Of a stretch of DNA of 50,770 nt, positions 19,370 through 27,645 are shown piece after piece. How positions within the stretch are numbered: position 1 is the stretch's first letter; every line of letters begins with the position of its first letter. The position numbers and the translations under genes were made by a program. This DNA is from Bacillus sp. AFS041924 (GTDB taxonomy: Bacteria > Bacillota > Bacilli > Bacillales > Bacillaceae_G): NCBI RefSeq assembly GCF_002577195.1, contig NZ_NULG01000020.1, forward strand, positions 52,010 to 102,779, given 5' to 3'. The notes below the pieces were generated by a model. It worked only from the letters and a program-made list of their open reading frames with translations. It did no database searches and was not told the origin of the DNA.

Positions 19370-20896
19370 TCATTTTAACAAGCCTACATCCTTTAAAAAT
19401 TCCTTTGCGACACTTTCCGCTGATTTTCCATTAACGTTAACTTTGTAATTCATTTCTCGCATTTCATCATCAGTTATTTTATTTTCTAATTTATTTAATA
19501 TTTTTCCTACTTCAGGATATTTTTCTAGTGTTTCTTTTCTTAAAAGTGGTGCGCATTGATATGGTGGAAATAAGTTTTTATCATCGACTAACACTTTCAT
19601 GTTATAACTTTGAAGCTCACTATCAGTTGAATACGCGTCGATTATTGAGAGATCGCCAGTCTTGATTGCCTCATATCTCAATTTTGGTTCCATCGTTTTT
19701 AAATTTTGGAACTTCAAACCATATAATTTTTGGAGTCCTAAATATCCATCTTCACGATCTGTAAATTCCAAAGTAAATCCTGCCTTTAACTGATTTGCAA
19801 ATTGAGTTGCATCTGAAATCGTTTGAATGCCAAATTGTTTTGAGATATTTGCTGGTACTGCTAATGCATATGTGTCATTAAATTTCATAGGCTCCAAATA
19901 AGTTAAATTATACTTTTTTGCTAAACCTTCAGCAGCTTGTTCGTATACTGCTTTTGCATCATTACTAACAGTCTTTTCTTTTAAAAAAGTAGAAACGACG
20001 GTGCCAGTATATTCTGGATAAATATCAATATCACCTTTTTTTAATGCATTAAATACAAATGTCGTTTTACCAAAATTAGGCTTAACTTCAACGTTTACAT
20101 TCGTTTCATTCTCAATCATCAATTTATACATATTCATAATTATTTCAGGCTCCGCCCCTAGTTTTCCAGCGATTACCAGATCCGTTTTATTCCAAGATTT
20201 AATCGTTAATGGGGAAAATAATAATGCTAATACAACAAAACAAGTAGTAATAATTCTTAATGAAAAACTCTTAAAACTCGACTTCTCTATTAATCTTAAA
20301 ATAAAATCAAATAAAATAGCTAAAAGTGCCGATGGAATTGCGCCTAAAATAATTAAATTCATATCATTTCTGTCAATTCCAAGTAATATTAAGCTTCCTA
20401 AACCTCCAGCTCCAATTAAAGCTGCGATTGTTGCAGTTCCAACAATTATGACCATTGCTGTACGAATTCCTGCCATAATTACTGGCAATGCTAGTGGTAA
20501 TTCAACCTTAAAGAGTCTCTGAGTACCGTTCATTCCTAACCCCGTAGCTGCTTCTAAAAGGATTGGATCAATCTCCTTAATTCCGGTATATGTATTTCTC
20601 AAGATCGGCAATAATGCATATACACTTAACGCGATTACCGCTGGAATCTTTCCAATACCGACTAATGGTATTAATATTCCTAATAGAGCCAATGATGGAA
20701 TTGTTTGAATAACTGCTGTCGTTCCAATTACGAATTCAGATACAGTCTTCTTCCTCGTTAAGTAAATACCTATCGGGACAGCTAGAAGAATTGCAATAAT
20801 TAATGCAAACACTGAAATTTGTATATGCTCTAACAAAGCTGTTAATAATTGCTCTTTTCTATTTACAAGAGTCGTGGTAAACGAGGAGATAATCAT
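19370..20896 (-). CDS. ABC transporter permease fused to its substrate-binding protein (OpuF/EgtU type)
   Basis: 508 residues. The N-terminal part (about 1-225) is a MetI-type permease with five or six membrane segments and the coupling loop EAATGLGMNGTQRLFKVELP, given here by its span at about 117-136. After another membrane helix (about 213-231) an OpuAC-type binding domain faces outside (about 240-508), with KPNFGKTTFVFNALKKGDID and IYPEYTGTV. Permease-binding protein fusions of this class include OpuF (betaine and related osmolytes) and EgtU (ergothioneine). The sequence alone does not tell me which ligand is used. It starts one base after the ATPase stop, with GGAGGGG inside the ATPase end. 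Confidence 0.88.
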   Translation of the reverse strand: MIISSFTTTLVNRKEQLLTALLEHIQISVFALIIAILLAVPIGIYLTRKKTVSEFVIGTTAVIQTIPSLALLGILIPLVGIGKIPAVIALSVYALLPILRNTYTGIKEIDPILLEAATGLGMNGTQRLFKVELPLALPVIMAGIRTAMVIIVGTATIAALIGAGGLGSLILLGIDRNDMNLIILGAIPSALLAILFDFILRLIEKSSFKSFSLRIITTCFVVLALLFSPLTIKSWNKTDLVIAGKLGAEPEIIMNMYKLMIENETNVNVEVKPNFGKTTFVFNALKKGDIDIYPEYTGTVVSTFLKEKTVSNDAKAVYEQAAEGLAKKYNLTYLEPMKFNDTYALAVPANISKQFGIQTISDATQFANQLKAGFTLEFTDREDGYLGLQKLYGLKFQNLKTMEPKLRYEAIKTGDLSIIDAYSTDSELQSYNMKVLVDDKNLFPPYQCAPLLRKETLEKYPEVGKILNKLENKITDDEMREMNYKVNVNGKSAESVAKEFLKDVGLLK

Positions 20897-20897
20897 C

Positions 20898-21650
20898 TTA
20901 TATCCCCTCCTTCAATACAACTTTACTACGATAGTTGTCTATAAATTGTTCGACGAATGGGTTGATCGGATTATTTAGTATTTCATCTTTTGTACCGACT
21001 TGAACTAATTCACCATCGTGCATAATCCCAATTCGATCACCTAAATAAAATGCCTCATCTAAATCATGTGTAACAAAAAGGATTGTTTTATTTATCTTTG
21101 TTTTTAATTGCTTCAAGTCTTTTTGTAATTGTAATCTTGTAATTGGATCTAATGCACTAAATGGTTCATCCATTAACAATAGACTAGGATTTCCTGCGAG
21201 AGCCCGCGCTACTCCTACACGCTGCTTTTGGCCACCAGATAATTCTGAAACCTGTCTTTTACTAAATTCAAAAGAATTTAATTTTACTAATTCTAATAGT
21301 TCTCTAACGCGCTCTTTTATTTGTACTCTGTTCCATTTTTTTAATTCAGGTACAATTGAAATATTTTCTTCAACATTCATATGTGGAAATAAAGCAATTT
21401 GTTGAAGTACATACCCAAATTCCCGCCTCAATTTATGTTCATCATACTCTTTAATGTTTTTATCATGATAAAAAATTTCTCCATCTGTTGGTTTAATCAA
21501 TCTATTTATTAATTTTATTGTTGTTGTTTTTCCACAACCACTAGGACCAATCAATACAAAACATTCACCTGCTTGAATCGAAAACGATAAATCTTGAACT
21601 GCATATTTTCCATTTGAAAACTGAAAAGATATATCTTGAAACTGAATCAT
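20898..21650 (-). CDS. ABC transporter ATPase subunit (OpuFA/EgtV type)
   Basis: 250 residues. Walker A GPSGCGKTT (about residues 35-43), Q-loop VLQQIALFPHM, signature LSGGQKQRVGVARAL, Walker B LLLMDEPFSALDP and H-loop VTHD are all intact. No C-terminal CBS tandem is present, unlike OpuCA/OpuAA, which sense ionic strength through such domains; this matches the shorter OpuFA- or EgtV-type subunits. It energises the fused permease downstream. The ATG start follows GGGAGGA. Confidence 0.9.
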   Translation of the reverse strand: MIQFQDISFQFSNGKYAVQDLSFSIQAGECFVLIGPSGCGKTTTIKLINRLIKPTDGEIFYHDKNIKEYDEHKLRREFGYVLQQIALFPHMNVEENISIVPELKKWNRVQIKERVRELLELVKLNSFEFSKRQVSELSGGQKQRVGVARALAGNPSLLLMDEPFSALDPITRLQLQKDLKQLKTKINKTILFVTHDLDEAFYLGDRIGIMHDGELVQVGTKDEILNNPINPFVEQFIDNYRSKVVLKEGI

Positions 21651-21904
21651 CCTAGTCCTCCCTTTTTAAACTACTTATAAATATATATAGTTAGAGGACA
21701 AGTTTTCTTATGCTTTAAGTAAAAAAATTAGGACCTATGATAATTTTTTCATCTTCCGACAGCAGACTCTTTCCCCAACACCAGTAATACGTGGGAGATG
21801 CATATCGATTAAGTTTAGCCTAAATGCTTTTTGTTGCTATTTTTGAAAAGGCTTATATAAAAAATATGCTGAAATCAAAAACACCGCTGAAATTTTATTA
21901 TCCA
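21651..21904. other. Intergenic region upstream of the ABC transporter
   Basis: AT-rich spacer that must contain the transporter promoter on the minus strand, but I could not single out a convincing -10/-35 pair. No gene or repeat is recognised. Confidence 0.4.
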
Positions 21905-21950
21905 AAAATATAGAGCGACTCAAAAGTTAAAGTACTTAGGAGATCGCTCT
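21905..21950 (-). terminator. Terminator of the alpha-hydroxyacid oxidase gene
   Basis: AGAGCGA (21912-21918) pairs with TCGCTCT (21944-21950), with further CTC/GAG and AAAGT/ACTT pairing inside. U-rich sequence follows on the minus strand, 10 bp past the stop at 21960. Confidence 0.8.
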
Positions 21951-21959
21951 TTTTAAATT

Positions 21960-23132
21960 TTAAAAATGCTTACTTAAATTCTCTCTAACTAGTAAAGATG
22001 GCTTTAATTCACTGATATTTTTTTGACCCGACAAAGCCATCGTTAGGTCAAAATCAGCTAAAATATTTTTCATTACTTGGACAACCCCGTTTTTACCAGC
22101 AAGTGCTAAGCCATACATATATGGTCTGCCAATTAATACTGCATCAGCACCGATCGCTAATGCCTTATATATATCAGCCCCTCTTCTAATGCCACTATCC
22201 ATTAAAATTGTTAATCTACCTTTTAACTCCTTACAAATACTTTCTAATGCATCTAAAGTACTAATTGTTCCATCAACCTGTCTTCCGCCATGATTCGAAA
22301 CAATAATGCCATCCATACCATATTCATAAGCAAGCATTGCATCATCCTTATGTAAAATTCCCTTTAATAAAATTGGTAATTTCGTTTGATTTCGTAAAAA
22401 TACTAAATCCTCCCACGTTAATGAAGGATTACCAAATAGTCTTGTCCATAATAAAATTGCTGATTGTGGATCCTCCTCAGGCTTACTATTTAATCTTGAG
22501 CAAAAAACGGGATCTTCTAAATAGTTGCCAATACCTTGTCCTTGTAAAAATGGTAAATATGCATTTTCAATATCTTTCTCTCTCCAACCCATGATTGAAG
22601 TATCAAGTGTAATGACAATTGCTTCATACCCATTTGCTTCAGCACGTTTCATCATACTCGCTGCAATTTCCATATCCCTACTACAATATAATTGATACCA
22701 TTTAGGACAATCGCCTAATACATTGGAAACTTTTTCTAATGAATAAGTTGATGCAGTACTAGTAATATATGGAATATTCAATTCTCCAGCAGCTCTTGCA
22801 GCTTCAAGTTCCCCTTCTGGATGTGCAATAGACTGCACTCCAATTGGAGCAAACAAAACAGGTGAATGATAAGTTTTACCAAATAAATTTATACTAATAT
22901 CGCGTTTTGCAACATTGCGTAACATTCTAGGTACAATTTTCCATTTATCAAATGCTAATCGATTTTCATTCATCGAGCGCTCACTACCAGCGCCACCTGC
23001 TATATAATAAAAAGGCCCTTCTGCTAATTGTTCTTTAGCTAACCTTTCTAAATCTTCAAATCTAACTGGAATCTCACTTTTTTTCCCACTACTATATACT
23101 TGCAATTGAATATTATTTCCGAAATTATTCAT
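21960..23132 (-). CDS. FMN-dependent alpha-hydroxyacid oxidase, lactate 2-monooxygenase-like
   Basis: 390 residues from ATG at 23132. TIM-barrel FMN enzyme: FYYIAGGAGSE near the N-terminus, the FMN-binding PIGVQSIAHPEGE, the catalytic-base motif SNHGGRQVDG (His near residue 281), and a C-terminal GADAVLIGRPYMYGLALAG. The insert with IMGWREKDI resembles the lactate 2-monooxygenase branch, so oxidation of lactate or another 2-hydroxyacid is likely. Start choice: a GTG at 23141 sits too close to AAGGA; ATG at 23132 is spaced correctly. A perfect cre site lies 25 bp upstream, suggesting glucose repression. Confidence 0.88.
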   Translation of the reverse strand: MNNFGNNIQLQVYSSGKKSEIPVRFEDLERLAKEQLAEGPFYYIAGGAGSERSMNENRLAFDKWKIVPRMLRNVAKRDISINLFGKTYHSPVLFAPIGVQSIAHPEGELEAARAAGELNIPYITSTASTYSLEKVSNVLGDCPKWYQLYCSRDMEIAASMMKRAEANGYEAIVITLDTSIMGWREKDIENAYLPFLQGQGIGNYLEDPVFCSRLNSKPEEDPQSAILLWTRLFGNPSLTWEDLVFLRNQTKLPILLKGILHKDDAMLAYEYGMDGIIVSNHGGRQVDGTISTLDALESICKELKGRLTILMDSGIRRGADIYKALAIGADAVLIGRPYMYGLALAGKNGVVQVMKNILADFDLTMALSGQKNISELKPSLLVRENLSKHF

Positions 23133-23156
23133 TCGAAACACATCCTTAAAAGTATT

Positions 23157-23170
23157 TGTAACCGTTTACA
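23157..23170. promoter_or_regulatory. Perfect cre site (CcpA) upstream of the hydroxyacid oxidase gene
   Basis: TGTAACCGTTTACA fits every defined position of the cre consensus TGWAANCGNTNWCA. It lies 25 bp before the oxidase start on the minus strand, the usual place for a repressing cre site. Confidence 0.85.
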
Positions 23171-23454
23171 TATTCTGATTTAAACCAGATAACTCCTTTA
23201 ATTTTCCTAATAAACCATTCGACATTTTATGTAATTTGTAAACTAACTATTTCCTCGTTTTGTTTAATGGCCACTAGAAATAGTATCTTTTTAAACTTTA
23301 CAAATCTAAAAAACTTCCTTGAAACTTTAAAAGTACAATTATAACTAAACTAGTATTCATGCTTCATTTTTAAGACATTTATTAGATAAATAAACTAACA
23401 GTTTTATGAATAATTTGTAAATTCCGTTGTATATTTATAGGTTTAATCTAAATT
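23171..23454. other. Gene-free AT-rich spacer
   Basis: About 280 bases between the cre site and the possible structured leader at 23455. It should contain the hydroxyacid oxidase promoter (minus strand). I see no gene, and no promoter good enough to call. Confidence 0.4.
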
Positions 23455-23544
23455 AACACTCGTTCCTATTCAATTGGTTTTAACTAGATGATAAGTAAAG
23501 TAATCTAGTTATTTGAAAAATTAAAATAGAAAAGGAACGGTGTT
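23455..23544 (+). promoter_or_regulatory. Possible structured RNA leader that masks a ribosome binding site
   Basis: AACAC and CGTTCC (23455-23459, 23461-23466) pair with GGAACG and GTGTT (23534-23544), giving an 11-bp stem with one bulged T. Inside it, AACTAGAT (23482-23489) pairs with ATCTAGTT (23503-23510). The 3' arm contains AGGAACGG, the only candidate ribosome binding site of a 20-codon ORF starting at 23545. No U-run follows on either strand, so it is not a simple terminator. A short inverted-repeat element without target duplication is an alternative. Confidence 0.35.
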
Positions 23545-23607
23545 ATGAGAACTATTAATGAGAATTTATTTGTTTTTCCCGTTAGTTTATATCGTACATT
23601 CTACTAG
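23545..23607 (+). CDS. Possible 20-residue leader peptide
   Basis: ATG AGA ACT... to TAG encodes MRTINENLFVFPVSLYRTFY. The support is AAAGGAACGG upstream and the position directly after a stem that would mask that site. No homologue is recognised. It lies 320 bp upstream of the guanine deaminase gene, too far for simple attenuation. It may be chance. Confidence 0.2.
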   Translation: MRTINENLFVFPVSLYRTFY

Positions 23608-23928
23608 TCTATTTTAATTGTACTGTATACTCACCAGCTCTTACCCTATCAAAGATAATAAATCACAAATTCCATATTTTAAGAAGTAATTTCTTTCACT
23701 TGAAAGATTAAATTTGTTCTTAAATATTGTAATATCGTGTACAAATAGAATAAGTTAATTTTTTAAACATATAAGGCTTACTCTTAAAGAACTTTGGAAT
23801 GATAGTAGCTTATCTATAAATTTTCTAAGAGATTTTAATTATAAGGAGAGATTGTGGAGAAATTTTAATAAATGACAATCAAACCTTTTTATTTTTTTAG
23901 GATTTAAAAATACTAAGGTGGTGTTAGT
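23608..23928. other. Upstream region of the guanine deaminase gene
   Basis: AT-rich, with no gene. I looked for a purine riboswitch (three-way junction with the conserved loops) and for tandem PurR boxes and saw neither. The ribosome binding site AAGGTGGTG is at 23915-23923. Confidence 0.4.
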
Positions 23929-24405
23929 TTGAATCACTCTGATTGGATAAAATTAAGTGTTAGACTAGCTTACGAAAATTTATTAAATAAGAATGGTGGA
24001 CCTTTTGGGGCAGTAATAGTAAAAGATGGTAAAGTAATTGGTGCAGGCGTTAATGGTGTAACGACATTAAATGATCCAACTGCACACGCTGAAGTACAGG
24101 CGATTCGGAATGCCTGTCAGAATTTAGGAACATTTTCCTTAAAGGATGCTGATTTATATACTAGCTGTGAACCATGTCCAATGTGTTTAAGTGCTGCTTA
24201 CTGGTCTAGAATTTCAAAAATATATTATTTTTTCACTAAAAATGATGCTGCGAAAATTGGATTTGATGATGCACATATTTACAACGAACTTTCTCTGCCC
24301 TATGAAGATCGAACCATCCCAAGTGAACAAATTATCATTAGTGTAAAAGATAATGAAAACCCTTTCAAAGTTTGGGCTAATGATGATATCCGTGTAAATT
24401 ATTAA
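23929..24405 (+). CDS. guaD: Guanine deaminase
   Basis: 158 residues, cytidine-deaminase fold. Zinc site: TAHAEVQAI (His and catalytic Glu, about residues 52-60) and SCEPCPMCL (two Cys, about 83-91). The N-terminal GGPFGAVIVKDG, the NDPTAHAE context and the C-terminal DDAHIYNE and RTIPSEQI match the short bacterial GuaD, which has a domain-swapped C-terminus and converts guanine to xanthine. tRNA adenosine deaminase TadA is the main alternative, but it lacks this C-terminal extension. The start is TTG with AAGGTGGTG upstream. It is a single gene ending in a strong terminator. Confidence 0.9.
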   Translation: MNHSDWIKLSVRLAYENLLNKNGGPFGAVIVKDGKVIGAGVNGVTTLNDPTAHAEVQAIRNACQNLGTFSLKDADLYTSCEPCPMCLSAAYWSRISKIYYFFTKNDAAKIGFDDAHIYNELSLPYEDRTIPSEQIIISVKDNENPFKVWANDDIRVNY

Positions 24406-24413
24406 TATAGTTC

Positions 24414-24455
24414 AAAAAGGTTGCCTATTAGCATTTAATGGCAACCTTTTTGTTT
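24414..24455 (+). terminator. Terminator of guaD
   Basis: Perfect 12-bp stem AAAAAGGTTGCC (24414-24425) with GGCAACCTTTTT (24440-24451) and a T-rich tail. The A-run on the left lets it also serve the convergent DUF1232 gene. Confidence 0.9.
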
Positions 24456-24472
24456 ATACAATTGTGCAAATA

Positions 24473-24928
24473 TTAATCCAATTCATGGTCTTGTTTTGTC
24501 GGTTCAATTTCCACTAAATTAAGAGAATCTGCTTTTCCATTATTTTTTTCTTTCCAAATTTTATACTTTTCAACATCTTTATTAATTTGTTTAAAAGTAT
24601 ACGCTAAAATCGTTGCATCATCTAAAAAACCTAATCCTACAATAAAATCAGGTACTACATCGATTGGACTTACAAAATAAATTAATGCACCTATAACGGT
24701 TAAGATCGATTTTGTAGAAATATCTCTATAGCTACCATTTATATAGGCTTTAAATAAATCAATAAATAAATTTACTTTTTCCCAAGCTTCACCTAATGCT
24801 CCCTTTTTAGTTGGTGCTAACTTAGCTGCTTTTTTTAATAATTGTGTAGATTTTTCTTTATTTCCTAAATAGGAAGAAGCCTTCTTTACATATTTTTGAA
24901 AAAATTTATTGCTATCTAACTCAGACAT
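24473..24928 (-). CDS. DUF1232 (YkvA-like) protein
   Basis: 151 residues. The C-terminal half has the DUF1232 core: ALIYFVSPIDVVPDF (about residues 76-90), then LGFLDDATILAYTF (about 94-107), a membrane-associated hairpin with the PxDxxPD motif. The N-terminal half is a basic amphipathic region, and the C-terminus is charged. The molecular function of the family is not established. The ATG start follows GGGAGGAG. It is convergent with guaD. Confidence 0.85.
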   Translation of the reverse strand: MSELDSNKFFQKYVKKASSYLGNKEKSTQLLKKAAKLAPTKKGALGEAWEKVNLFIDLFKAYINGSYRDISTKSILTVIGALIYFVSPIDVVPDFIVGLGFLDDATILAYTFKQINKDVEKYKIWKEKNNGKADSLNLVEIEPTKQDHELD

Positions 24929-25255
24929 TCTTTTTTCTCCTCCCTTTTTTATAGTTTATCAAATGTGAAAACAAGATAAAAGTATGAAAAAAACAACTAT
25001 TTATGGATTAATGATTTTAGATTTTCGATATATAAAACAGTCATTAGCTAAGCTCTACATTAAATGAACATGATTGAAGGTAGATTTTTCTTTTTCTTTA
25101 TTTATTGCAACCTCTAATGGAAATCAACCACATAGGGTTTCCATTACGAAAATATGGTATTCAAAAATAAAAACCACTAATTTTAGTGGTTTCTATTTTA
25201 CATTATATTCGAATTCATTGTGATAACGCTCATAACAAGCTTGTGCTAATTCAAA
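24929..25255. other. Intergenic region between the DUF1232 and ABC-F genes
   Basis: It holds the ABC-F terminator at 25165-25192 and, at the left edge, the DUF1232 ribosome binding site and presumably its promoter. No gene is seen. Confidence 0.5.
25165..25192 (-). terminator. Terminator of the ABC-F gene
   Basis: Perfect palindrome AAACCACTAA/TTAGTGGTTT (25171-25180, 25183-25192). The A-rich stretch at left gives a minus-strand U-run. Confidence 0.8.
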
Positions 25256-26878
25256 TTACATATTATATAAAGATTCTACCTGCTTTTGTAAATCCTTATT
25301 TTCTAAGAACTCATCATAAGTACACTCTTTATCAACTAAACCGTTTGGTGTCACTTCAATGACACGGTTTGCAATCGTTTGAATGAACTGATGGTCATGT
25401 GATGTAAATAAAGCTGTACCTTTGAATGCAATTAAACCATTATTTAATGCAGTAATTGACTCTAAGTCTAAGTGGTTAGTCGGATCATCTAACACTAATA
25501 CGTTTGCTCCACTTAGCATCATTTTTGATAGCATACAACGAACTTTTTCGCCCCCAGATAATACAGAAGCTTTTTTCATTACTTCTTCACCTGAGAATAG
25601 CATACGTCCTAAAAATCCTCGTAGGAAGCTTTCAGACTCATCTTGTGGAGAGAATTGACGTAACCATTCGATTAGGTTCATATCACTCTTTTCAAAGAAC
25701 TCAGAGTTATCTTTAGGGAAAAATGCTTGTGAAGTTGTTACACCCCATTTAAATGAACCAGTATCTGGCTCCATTTCACCCATTAAAATTTTAAATAAAG
25801 TTGAAATTGCAACGTCGTTTTTACCAACAAAAGCAATTTTATCACCCTTGTTTACTGTAAAACGTACATTATCTAATACTTTTTCGCCATCAACTGTTTT
25901 TGAAATTCCATCTACAGTTAATAAATCATTACCAACTTCTCTCTCAGGCGTGAATCCAACGAATGGATAGCGACGAGATGATGGTCTAATATCATCAAGA
26001 GTAATTTTGTCTAAAAGTTTTTTACGTGAAGTAGCTTGTTTTGCTTTAGATGCATTCGAGCTAAATCGAGCAATAAATCCTTGTAGTTCTTTAATTTTCT
26101 CTTCTTTTTTCTTATTAGCATCAGACATTAATCTTTGAGCTAATTGACTTGATTCATACCAGAAATCATAGTTACCAACATAAAGTTGAATTTTACCGAA
26201 ATCTAAATCAGCCATATGTGTACAAACTTGATTTAAGAAGTGACGGTCATGTGATACAACGATAACTGTGTTTTCAAAGTTAATTAAGAAGTTTTCTAAC
26301 CATTGAACAGCTTTAAGATCTAAGTTATTCGTTGGCTCATCTAGTAAAAGAATATCTGGTTGACCAAATAGTGCTTGAGCAAGTAAAACTTTAACTTTTT
26401 CTCCAGCTTGTAATTCACCCATTTTTTTATAATGTAGGTCTTCTGTAATGCCAAGACCTTTTAATAAAATCGCAGCTTCTGATTCAGCTTCCCAACCATT
26501 TAACTCTGCAAACTCACCTTCAAGTTCTGCAGCTTTCATGCCATCTTCTTCAGTGAAATCTTCTTTCATGTAGATTGCATCTTTTTCTTTCATTACTTCA
26601 AAAAGACGAGTATGACCCATAATAACAGTTTGAAGAACTTCAAACTCTTCATATTCAAATTGGTTTTGTTTTAATACTGCAAGACGCTCACCTGGCGTTA
26701 CAATTACATCACCTGTTGAAGGCTCAATCTCACCAGATAAAATTTTTATAAACGTAGATTTACCCGCACCATTTGCACCAATTAAACCGTAACAGTTACC
26801 TGGTGTAAACTTTATATTAACATCATCAAATAATTTTCTGTCCGCAAAACGCAAACTAACATTAGAAACTGTAATCAT
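25256..26878 (-). CDS. ykpA: ABC-F ATPase, YkpA/YbiT type
   Basis: 540 residues, two ATPase domains without membrane segments. Domain 1: Walker A GANGAGKS (34-41), signature LQAGEK (156-161), Walker B LLLDEPTNNLD. A linker with KKKEEKIKELQGFIARF (about 257-273) is the ABC-F coiled region. Domain 2: the Walker A position reads GKNDVAIST (352-360), lacking the GxxGxGKS glycines and lysine; the signature LSGGEKVR is intact; Walker B reads LDDPTNHLD (463-471), with Asp in place of the catalytic Glu. Length and sequence match Bacillus YkpA. ABC-F proteins act on ribosomes; YbiT/YkpA members are not known antibiotic-resistance factors. The ATG start follows GGAGG. Single-gene unit. Confidence 0.9.
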   Translation of the reverse strand: MITVSNVSLRFADRKLFDDVNIKFTPGNCYGLIGANGAGKSTFIKILSGEIEPSTGDVIVTPGERLAVLKQNQFEYEEFEVLQTVIMGHTRLFEVMKEKDAIYMKEDFTEEDGMKAAELEGEFAELNGWEAESEAAILLKGLGITEDLHYKKMGELQAGEKVKVLLAQALFGQPDILLLDEPTNNLDLKAVQWLENFLINFENTVIVVSHDRHFLNQVCTHMADLDFGKIQLYVGNYDFWYESSQLAQRLMSDANKKKEEKIKELQGFIARFSSNASKAKQATSRKKLLDKITLDDIRPSSRRYPFVGFTPEREVGNDLLTVDGISKTVDGEKVLDNVRFTVNKGDKIAFVGKNDVAISTLFKILMGEMEPDTGSFKWGVTTSQAFFPKDNSEFFEKSDMNLIEWLRQFSPQDESESFLRGFLGRMLFSGEEVMKKASVLSGGEKVRCMLSKMMLSGANVLVLDDPTNHLDLESITALNNGLIAFKGTALFTSHDHQFIQTIANRVIEVTPNGLVDKECTYDEFLENKDLQKQVESLYNM

Positions 26879-27001
26879 TTTAATTTTATTCCTCCAACTC
26901 TTTTGCTCTACTCTTTACAATACCATATTTTATTAGGAATTTAAATTTTTTCTAAAATAATTTCAAAACAATAACCATTTTTTGCAAAAATATTGCATAT
27001 T

Positions 27002-27639
27002 TTAGTTTTTCATTTCTTTCTTAAAAGCGATATATGAATAAATAGTTGGGAACGCGACTAATAAAATAATCAATGGAATCACAACCATTCTCTTATCATT
27101 CAGCGGAATAAAATAAAGCAATAAGAAGCATAAACCAACGAGCATAAATAATCTTCCACAAATGCGATGTGTTTTTTTCCAAACATTTTCGTTACTTAAT
27201 GTCCAAGGTGTACGGACTCAAATAAAGTAATTCGAACGTACATGTGGCATATAATTTCCAAGAAACATAAATAAAAGACCAATCAATAAAAAGCCCACCT
27301 GTCCAATATGAATGTTATAGCCTAAACCATAAAATAAAACACTCATATTAATTAAAAAGAAAATAAATAAGATTCCTGTTGCCATAAAAGATAAGCTTCT
27401 TTGGAAAAATTTATAATTCTCTTTTCTTGGATCAATCTTTGGGGTAATAATGGGTAATAAATAGACAAAAATCATGAGAACGTGCAATTCAATAAAACGT
27501 TTGTATTTTCGAATCGTAATTATTAACATGACCTGAAAAATCCCAATGTACCGGCAATTGACTTGGTAAATCATGAAAGTTAACGATCCATAACACGATT
27601 GAGCAAATAAATATTAATAGCAATTATATGCTTTTTCAA
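27002..27639 (-). pseudogene. sdpI-like immunity/signalling membrane protein, decayed
   Basis: The minus strand encodes recognisable SdpI (DUF1648 plus SdpI) pieces in shifting frames. Around 27600-27510 a DUF1648 segment is read as LPSQLPVHWDFSGHVNNY, out of frame with the probable TTG start at 27639. From about 27515 the frame changes to LPIITPKIDPRKENYKFFQR through LGNYMPHVRSNYFI. There a TGA at 27220-27218 replaces the expected Gly codon (family NxFIGxRTPWTL), and reading continues in the same frame with VRTPWTLSNENVWKKTHR to a TAA at 27002. At least two frameshifts and one nonsense change are present. It lies directly after sdpR, as sdpI does in Bacillus subtilis. Confidence 0.85.
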
Positions 27640-27645
27640 AATAAG

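Noticed and set aside
23872-23907. 11-codon frame just upstream of guaD (MTIKPFYFFRI)
   Set aside because: The preceding GGAG is poorly spaced, and no terminator/antiterminator pair is visible, so it cannot be supported as a leader peptide.
23608-23928. Possible purine riboswitch or PurR boxes upstream of guaD
   Set aside because: Neither the conserved three-way junction loops nor paired PurR boxes could be found.
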